NCBI RefSeq assembly: GCF_003609575.1
Contig: NZ_MBTA01000028.1
Span: 124,001-188,000, forward strand
Source: Pelobium manganitolerans
GTDB lineage: Bacteria > Bacteroidota > Bacteroidia > Sphingobacteriales > Sphingobacteriaceae
DNA length: 64,000 bases
Reading direction: 5' to 3'
Under the pieces are notes generated by a model. That model ran no database searches. It was not told where the DNA came from and saw only the letters and a program-made list of their open reading frames with translations. Position numbers and translations under genes: made by a program. This document shows, one piece after another, positions 57,954-64,000 of the stretch. Position 1 is the stretch's first letter, and every line of letters starts with the position of its first letter.

Positions 57954-59282
57954 ATGATGAAAAAGACTTATAAATGGCAAATGGCCTTATTAGCTACGGT
58001 ATTAGCAAATGTGTGTTTCGCACAAAATCCAATTATCCAAACCAAATATACGGCGGACCCTGCACCAATGGTTTATCACGACACCGTGTTTTTATACACC
58101 ACCCATGATGAGGACGATGCCAAAGGTTTTAAAATGCTCGATTGGTTGCTTTATACCTCTACAGATATGGTAAACTGGACAGACCGCGGTGTTGTGGCTT
58201 CTTTGAAAGATTTTAGCTGGGCAAAGCAAGATAACGGAGCATGGGCTATTCAAACCATTGAGCGCGACGGAAAATTTTATATGTACTGCCCCATGCACGG
58301 GGGCGGTATAGGTGTTTTAGTGGCCGATAATCCCTACGGGCCGTTTAAGGACCCATTAAATAAAAGACTGATAGACTCTGACCATATATGGAATGATATT
58401 GACCCATCTCCTTTTATAGATGATGACGGCCAAGCTTATTTGTACTGGGGAAATCCTGATTTATACTGTGTAAAACTAAACAAGGACATGATTTCTTACT
58501 CAGGGGAAATCATAAAAATGGAGAGCAAGCCTAAAAATTATCAAGAAGGTCCATGGGTTTGGAAACGCAATGGGCATTATTACTTGGCCTACGCATCTAC
58601 CTGTTGCCCAGAAGGGATTGGTTATGCCATGAGCAATTCTCCCCTTGGCCCATGGGAGTATAAAGGGATGATTATGGACGCTACACCAAAATCAAGAGGC
58701 AACCATCCGGGTATTATTGATTATAAAGGAAAATCTTATGCCTTCGGATTGAACTACGATTTGTTGAAAAGAATCACCCAAGAGCATTCGGAAAGACGGT
58801 CTGTATCGGTGGGCGAGATGACTTACAACGCCGATGGTACCATTAATACACTTCCGTACTGGGATCCAAAAGGAGTGGCGCAAATTTCTTCGCTCAACCC
58901 TTACCAACGTGTAGAAGCTGAAACCATTTCTTGGTCCGAAGGGCTAAAAACCAATAAGGATAAAGCTACCGGGATGTATGTTACCAATATCAATAACAAT
59001 GATTATTTAAAAGTGAGCGGTGTTGATTTTGGCAAAGGAGCTAAGAAATTTGAAGCGAGTGTGGCAAACGTTAAAGACGGTGCAAAAATAGAAATACGCA
59101 TTGATTCTTTAAACGGGCCAATTATCACCACTTGCCAACTAAAGCCAGTCGGCAATTTAGGGCAGTGGAACATTAGCTCATCTAAACTTACAAAGGTTAA
59201 AAAGGTGCATGATGTGTACCTCATTTTTAAAGGCGGCGAAGCTAACCTGTTTGATTTTGACTGGTGGAAACTGGATAAATAA
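57954..59282 (+). CDS. GH43 enzyme with CBM6-like C-terminus (tandem copy 3)
   Basis: The 442-residue exported protein has base Asp in [12 protein letters not shown], modulator Asp in [19 protein letters not shown] and acid Glu in PKNYQEGPWVWKRNGHYYLA. The CBM6-like end starts near NPYQRVEAETISWSEGLK and closes with FDFDWWKLDK. It starts 23 nt after copy 2. The sequence after the acid Glu (ASTCCPEGIGYAMS) has a Cys pair that the other copies lack. Function is expected to be arabinofuranosidase or xylosidase; no copy can be assigned a linkage from sequence alone. Confidence 0.92.
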   Translation: MMKKTYKWQMALLATVLANVCFAQNPIIQTKYTADPAPMVYHDTVFLYTTHDEDDAKGFKMLDWLLYTSTDMVNWTDRGVVASLKDFSWAKQDNGAWAIQTIERDGKFYMYCPMHGGGIGVLVADNPYGPFKDPLNKRLIDSDHIWNDIDPSPFIDDDGQAYLYWGNPDLYCVKLNKDMISYSGEIIKMESKPKNYQEGPWVWKRNGHYYLAYASTCCPEGIGYAMSNSPLGPWEYKGMIMDATPKSRGNHPGIIDYKGKSYAFGLNYDLLKRITQEHSERRSVSVGEMTYNADGTINTLPYWDPKGVAQISSLNPYQRVEAETISWSEGLKTNKDKATGMYVTNINNNDYLKVSGVDFGKGAKKFEASVANVKDGAKIEIRIDSLNGPIITTCQLKPVGNLGQWNISSSKLTKVKKVHDVYLIFKGGEANLFDFDWWKLDK

Positions 59283-59339
59283 GATTTTTAAGATTAGATG
59301 GGAGCAACAAGGGATAAACTTTATAATATTTCTGGAGAA

Positions 59340-61295
59340 ATGTATTTCAAATCCGTGTACAAAAACTATGTTTTGATTGGGCTTTTATTAATCCTAAGTC
59401 AAACCGGTCTCATGGCGCAAAAGTTAAACATCCAATCGCCAAACAAAAAAATAAAAGTGGCTCTTCTTAAAGAGCAAACAGGCGCCGATAAATGGTTTTT
59501 GCGGGTGTATTATGGAGATACAGAAAAAAAAGAAGAAGTAATTCCGCGTATAGACTTAGGCTTATCACGCAGTGACCAGGATTTTGCCGACCAATTAAAA
59601 TTTATAAAAGCCGGAAATCCGGTATTGGTTACCGAAAATTATAGCGCTATACATGGGAAAAAATCCATCAATACAAATGCCGCTAATGAGGTGGTGGTGT
59701 CTTTCCAAAATCCATCAAAAAGCAAGTTAAATATCATCATCAGAGCTTATAACGACGGTGTGGCCTTTAGGTACCAGTTTCCGGAAAGCGGAGGCAATTT
59801 TGTGGTTAAAGACGAGTTAACCGCCTACACAGTGCCACCGCAAAACAAGCGCTGGCTACAAAAATGGAACCCTGCTAATGAAGGGCTGTACACCGCCATG
59901 GAGGGCGCAAAAAATACAGTCCACCAAGAATGGTGCTACCCGGCACTTTTCAATTCCGAAACAGAAAAATCGTGGTTTCTGCTGCACGAAGCAGGCTTAG
60001 ATGAAACTTATTGCGGAACCAAATTAAGCGACGCTCTAGACACCACAAAATACAAGCTCACTTTCCCTAACCCTCAAGACGGTGCCGGCCAAGGCGAGGT
60101 GTTGCCAAAAATAACGCTTCCTTGGAAATCTCCTTGGCGTGTTATCGTTATGGGCAGTTTGGCAGATATCGTATCATCAACACTGGTAGATGATGTTTCT
60201 CCCCCATCTGCCATAACAGACACCAGCTGGATTAAACCTGGCGCCGTATCTTGGAATTATTGGTCAAACAACCACGGTACAAAAGATTTTAAGGTGGTTA
60301 CAGATTTTGCCGATTTGGCCGCGCGCATGGATTGGCCTTACACCCTGCTGGATTGGGAGTGGGATGCAATGGGCAACGGCGGAAACCTGGAAGATGCTGC
60401 AAAGTATATCTTGGCAAAGGGAGTAAAGCCTTTACTGTGGTATAACTCCGGCGGTAAGCACACGTATGTTCCCGCTACACCAAAAGACCGGATGCTTACA
60501 CATGAAAACCGGGTACAAGAATTTACAAAACTGAAGAAAATGGGTTTTGTAGGCGTTAAAATTGATTTTTTTGAAAGCGAAAAGCAGGATATGATCAAGT
60601 ACTATCTGGATATCTTGAAAGACGCGGCAGACTTTGAGATGATGGTATATTTTCACGGCTGTATAGTACCAAGAGGTTGGACCAAAACTTATCCAAACCT
60701 GATGACCTACGAGGCGGTACGCGGTGCCGAGTGGTACAACAACGGACCCGAGCTTACGGCCACAGCTCCGTCTCATAACGCTACATTACCCTTTACCCGT
60801 AATGTGGTAGGCGCAATGGATTATACACCCGTAACTTTTACCAACTCGCAATACCCCCATACCACATCATACGGGCACGAGCTGGCGCTAAGCGTCTTGT
60901 TCGAATCGGGTTTGCAGCATTTTGCAGATCGGCCCAGCGGATACGATGAGTTGCCAGATGCTCCAAAATCATTTTTAAAAACGGTCCCTGTTTCTTGGGA
61001 TGATACGAAGCTATTAGACGGATATCCCGGAAAAGAGGTGATCATCGCAAGGCGAAAGGGCAGCGCCTGGTACATTGGCGGCATAAATGGAGAAAGCCGC
61101 ACAGAAAAAACCAAGAAAATATCGCTTAGCTTTTTACCACAGGGCACAAAATATAAGCTTTTGCTAATAGCAGACGGACCGCATGATAAAGCTTTTTTTA
61201 CCCGAAGATTGTTGGTGGACAGCGCCAGCACGGTCGACGTAAGGCTTTTAAGACGTGGAGGCTTTGCCGCTTCACTTATACCCCTTGAAAATTAG
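59340..61295 (+). CDS. GH97 enzyme, retaining type, copy 2
   Basis: The ATG at 59340 is preferred to that at 59298 because GGAG lies just upstream and the signal peptide (MYFKSVYKNYVLIG to LMAQ) then starts normally; it gives 651 residues. The order is the same as copy 1. GFVGVKIDFFESEKQD supplies the nucleophile-type Asp and NLMTYEAVRGAEWYNNG the acid/base Glu, so this is also a retaining, alpha-galactosidase-like GH97. It differs widely from copy 1, being closer to the classical long-loop type (LLDWEWDAMGNGGNLED). Both lie in one operon, perhaps for different galactose or L-arabinose alpha links. Confidence 0.9.
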   Translation: MYFKSVYKNYVLIGLLLILSQTGLMAQKLNIQSPNKKIKVALLKEQTGADKWFLRVYYGDTEKKEEVIPRIDLGLSRSDQDFADQLKFIKAGNPVLVTENYSAIHGKKSINTNAANEVVVSFQNPSKSKLNIIIRAYNDGVAFRYQFPESGGNFVVKDELTAYTVPPQNKRWLQKWNPANEGLYTAMEGAKNTVHQEWCYPALFNSETEKSWFLLHEAGLDETYCGTKLSDALDTTKYKLTFPNPQDGAGQGEVLPKITLPWKSPWRVIVMGSLADIVSSTLVDDVSPPSAITDTSWIKPGAVSWNYWSNNHGTKDFKVVTDFADLAARMDWPYTLLDWEWDAMGNGGNLEDAAKYILAKGVKPLLWYNSGGKHTYVPATPKDRMLTHENRVQEFTKLKKMGFVGVKIDFFESEKQDMIKYYLDILKDAADFEMMVYFHGCIVPRGWTKTYPNLMTYEAVRGAEWYNNGPELTATAPSHNATLPFTRNVVGAMDYTPVTFTNSQYPHTTSYGHELALSVLFESGLQHFADRPSGYDELPDAPKSFLKTVPVSWDDTKLLDGYPGKEVIIARRKGSAWYIGGINGESRTEKTKKISLSFLPQGTKYKLLLIADGPHDKAFFTRRLLVDSASTVDVRLLRRGGFAASLIPLEN

Positions 61296-61307
61296 ATTTT
61301 GGTAAAC

Positions 61308-63920
61308 ATGATGAAGAAATTATACCACCTAATCCTGGCACTTGTCATCTTGCCCACGCTGGTAAGCGCTCAAGTTTACAAATCATCAGTATTAGAAAAA
61401 AACAAGCTAAAAATACAGCTGGATGAAGGCATCCTATACATCATCCCCTTAACCGAGCAAGCGATCAGAATCCGCTGGGAGAAAAATGATATGAGGGAAG
61501 ATAAGGAATTTGTTTTAGTGAATAATGCCCCAATTCCGGCGTTTAAAACAACCGAAAGTGCTTCGGCAGTTACCTTAGAAACCAATAAAATCATCCTTAA
61601 CTTTAATAAGCAAACCAGCGCAATTGATTTTACAGACCGCAGCGGAAATATTATTTTAAGTGAGAAACCGGGTAGCAGGAAACTCACAAGCAATACCGTG
61701 CAGGGCCAACCTTGTTTTGTGGCAGAGCAGGGCTTTAATTCGCCCGCAGATGAACATTTGTTTGGTCTGGGACAATTTCAAGACGGTATTTTCGATATCC
61801 GTAATTTAAGCAGAAAACTCATCCAAGTAAACACTCAAATAGCTGTTCCGTTTTTGTACTCTAGCAAAGGTTACGGCATTCTGTGGCACCAATATGGGCT
61901 TACCTACTTCAACCCCACCACTCAGCCAGTTAATTTAGAAAAAGTAAATACCGCCTCGGAAGAAAGCTTGGTGGAAGTAACCACCACATCGGGCACCCAA
62001 AAAATTTCGCAACAACAGGCGCTTTATACCGGTAAATTTAGTGTTGCCGCAGACGGCGAATACAGTTTCTTGCTCGATTTAGGGAATATGGACAGCCGTC
62101 ATTTGCTTACTATTGATGGCGTTCCGTTTATAGATCAAAGCAATTTATGGCTGCCGCCGGCAGTAGGGAAGCTCATCAAATTAAAAGCTGGCGAACATAC
62201 CGTCCAGATTGTTTGCGCAACAAGAAATATCCCCAAACTATCCTATAAAAAAACGGCCAACGAAACGGTATTTCAGTCGCCAAATGCTAAATCTTTAGAC
62301 TATGTAGTTTTCTTTGGGGATAATGCGGATGAGGTTATCGCTAATTATCGGAACCTTTCGGGCAAAGTTCCTATGTTGCCTTTATGGGCATACGGATTTT
62401 GGCAATGCCGAGAAAGATACACCTCTGGTGATCATCTGGTAAATACCGTGGCAGAGTTTAGGCGAAGGAAGTTGCCGGTAGATGTGATTGTTCAAGACTG
62501 GCAATACTGGGGCAAGTACGGCTGGGGCGTTCCAAAGTTTGATGAAACCCATTATCCCGAGCCAGAGAAGTTCATCAAAAAAATACATGATTTAAACGCG
62601 CACTTCTCTATATCCGTATGGGAGAATTTGGATAAAAAGTCCGAGATCGCAAAAGCTTATCTAAACAAAAATCTTTTTATAAAAGATAGCCCTTGGATTG
62701 ATATTTATAATCCCGAAACGCAAAAAGTGCATTGGGAAGCTTTAAACAAAAACCTATTTAGTTACGGTGTTGATTCGTGGTGGATGGACGCAACCGAGCC
62801 CGAAAACGATGCGCTGGCCGGTAAAGAAACCTATTTTGGTTTAGGCGAATTTTACCGTTTAACCTATCCTTTATTTGTAAGCAAAGCGGTTTATGATGGG
62901 CAAAGGACCACAAATCCGCAAAAGCGTGTAACTATACTTACGCGGTCGGCATTTTTGGGCCAGCAACGTTACGGCACCATAAATTGGTCCGGAGATATCG
63001 GTTGGGATTGGGACGCTTTCCAAAGGCAAATTGTTACTGGGCTCAACTACGCTTTAACTGGTATGCCCTACTGGACCACAGATATAGGTGGCTTCTTCCG
63101 TCCTGGAAATAGCCAATACACCGATGAGAAATATCACGAAATTCTGACCCGTTGGTTTCAGTGGGGGACGTTTAACACCATTTTCCGTATGCACGGCTAT
63201 CAAACAGAAACCGAACCTTGGAAATACGGTACAAACGTAGAAAGCAATATGCGTAAAATGCTGAATTTGCGCTACCGCTTAATGCCCTACATTTACGCAG
63301 AAGCATGGCAGATCCATAAAAATAACGCCACCATGATGCGTCCTTTAGTTATGGACTTCCAAAATGATGAAGTAGCGGTTAGCCAGCCCTTTGAGTATAT
63401 GTTTGGCAAATCATTTTTGGTAGCACCCGTAGCTAAACCGGGCCTTGCAGCACTGCCGGTTTATTTGCCAAAAAGCGAAGGCTGGTTTAACTTTTGGACC
63501 GGGGCGTATTTTAACGGCGGGCAAACGCTAAATACCGCAGCTCCGCTAGATGAAATACCCTTATTTGTAAAAGCAGGGTCCATCATCCCCATGGGGAAAG
63601 TGGCGCAATCTACCGCTCAATTAGCTCGAGATACTATAGAAATACGCGTTTATGCCGGCGCTGATGCCTCTTTTGATTTGTACGAAGACGAGGGAGACAG
63701 TTATAACTACGAGAAAGGAGAATATAGCCTGATAAACTTTAAATGGGACCAGAAAAAGCAGTCCTTAACTATCGGAGCTGTACAAGGTGGCTATCCAAAT
63801 GCGCTAAAAAACCGGGTATTTAATATCGTAAAATTCGCCGGAAAAGCAACAGCAACCACCAAAATAACAGACATAAAGGCGATAGCGTACAGTGGCAAGC
63901 GCACAACGGTAAAACTTTAA
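61308..63920 (+). CDS. GH31 alpha-xylosidase-type enzyme with PA14 insert
   Basis: From the ATG at 61308 (a TTG at 61299 is ignored) the protein has 870 residues and a signal ending VSAQ. The GH31 N-terminal beta-sandwich holds a PA14-like insert (about 225-325, YTGKFSVAADGEYSFLLDLG), as in characterised xyloglucan alpha-xylosidases. The barrel has DVIVQDWQYWGKYGWG, nucleophile D494 in SWWMDATEPEND and acid Asp in TINWSGDIGWDWDAF. Xyloglucan or xylan side chains with alpha-linked xylose are likely substrates; alpha-galactosyl or alpha-glucosyl substrates cannot be excluded. It is 12 nt after GH97. Confidence 0.93.
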   Translation: MMKKLYHLILALVILPTLVSAQVYKSSVLEKNKLKIQLDEGILYIIPLTEQAIRIRWEKNDMREDKEFVLVNNAPIPAFKTTESASAVTLETNKIILNFNKQTSAIDFTDRSGNIILSEKPGSRKLTSNTVQGQPCFVAEQGFNSPADEHLFGLGQFQDGIFDIRNLSRKLIQVNTQIAVPFLYSSKGYGILWHQYGLTYFNPTTQPVNLEKVNTASEESLVEVTTTSGTQKISQQQALYTGKFSVAADGEYSFLLDLGNMDSRHLLTIDGVPFIDQSNLWLPPAVGKLIKLKAGEHTVQIVCATRNIPKLSYKKTANETVFQSPNAKSLDYVVFFGDNADEVIANYRNLSGKVPMLPLWAYGFWQCRERYTSGDHLVNTVAEFRRRKLPVDVIVQDWQYWGKYGWGVPKFDETHYPEPEKFIKKIHDLNAHFSISVWENLDKKSEIAKAYLNKNLFIKDSPWIDIYNPETQKVHWEALNKNLFSYGVDSWWMDATEPENDALAGKETYFGLGEFYRLTYPLFVSKAVYDGQRTTNPQKRVTILTRSAFLGQQRYGTINWSGDIGWDWDAFQRQIVTGLNYALTGMPYWTTDIGGFFRPGNSQYTDEKYHEILTRWFQWGTFNTIFRMHGYQTETEPWKYGTNVESNMRKMLNLRYRLMPYIYAEAWQIHKNNATMMRPLVMDFQNDEVAVSQPFEYMFGKSFLVAPVAKPGLAALPVYLPKSEGWFNFWTGAYFNGGQTLNTAAPLDEIPLFVKAGSIIPMGKVAQSTAQLARDTIEIRVYAGADASFDLYEDEGDSYNYEKGEYSLINFKWDQKKQSLTIGAVQGGYPNALKNRVFNIVKFAGKATATTKITDIKAIAYSGKRTTVKL

Positions 63921-63938
63921 CAAAATAAATAACTAAAG

Positions 63939-64000
63939 ATGAAAATTTTTAAAATCATGATCTTAGGCTTCCTCGCGGGGTCATTTTCAGCAAAGGCCCA
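63939..64000 (+). CDS. Start of a further exported protein (partial)
   Basis: An ATG 18 nt after the GH31 stop opens a frame that begins MKIFKIMILGFLAGSFSAKA and runs off the window edge. It is a Sec signal peptide with the cleavage site just at the end, so the product is exported. The spacing shows the operon continues beyond the window. The identity of the enzyme cannot be told. Confidence 0.7.
   Translation, partial: MKIFKIMILGFLAGSFSAKA

Overview
The window comes from a Bacteroidota chromosome, most likely family Sphingobacteriaceae (Pedobacter-like). The evidence is the gliding-motility gene gldC, several exact TANNTTTG -7 promoter boxes, weak Shine-Dalgarno sequences, and a long run of exported GH97, GH115, GH95, GH127 and CE15 enzymes. 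The genus is an inference; there is no rRNA or other decisive marker here, and I found no tRNA, IS element or CRISPR array.

Positions 1-19600 are mostly core genome. A frameshifted GH43 remnant sits at the left edge. It is followed by a U32-family protein with an overlapping ferredoxin, accA, a single-domain response regulator, pheT, a decayed PIN-type toxin-antitoxin pair, a coiled-coil gene with zapA and rny, an Mpo1/DUF962-type membrane protein, a Glu/Leu/Phe/Val dehydrogenase, a ccmB-ccmC-ccmD-like group with gldC, a DEAD-box RNA helicase, a bacilliredoxin, a polysaccharide deacetylase, and a TolC plus MacA-like adaptor pair with no adjacent pump. Short word-like low-complexity repeats are scattered between these genes, and one block lies in frame inside the deacetylase gene.

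Positions 19896-64000 form one large carbohydrate locus on the + strand, broken only by a divergent AraC-type regulator gene (35918-36811). It encodes exported GH43 (five), GH3, GH67, GH115 (two), CE15, CE1-type esterases (three), CE6, GH29 with a mutarotase, GH95, GH8, GH127/146, GH97 (two) and GH31, plus a DUF4419 protein and a secreted nucleoside-hydrolase-like protein. Together they suit stripping of a decorated glucuronoarabinoxylan: methyl-glucuronic acid (GH115, GH67, CE15), acetyl and feruloyl groups (CE6, CE1), arabinose (GH43, GH127), fucose or L-galactose (GH29, GH95), galactose (GH97), and xylose or xylo-oligosaccharides (GH3, GH43, GH8, GH31). No SusC/SusD pair, endo-xylanase or hybrid two-component sensor is in the window; the locus continues past the right edge.

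The most notable unexplained structure is a shared 35-bp operator-like element: two half-sites in tandem with a 21-bp period (TGAACAT, N3, T, N2, C). It lies upstream of five or more transcription units of this locus. In three of them it is exactly 22 bp from a -7-like box, which suggests one regulator with AraC-type DNA binding controls the locus as a regulon of about six or seven promoters.
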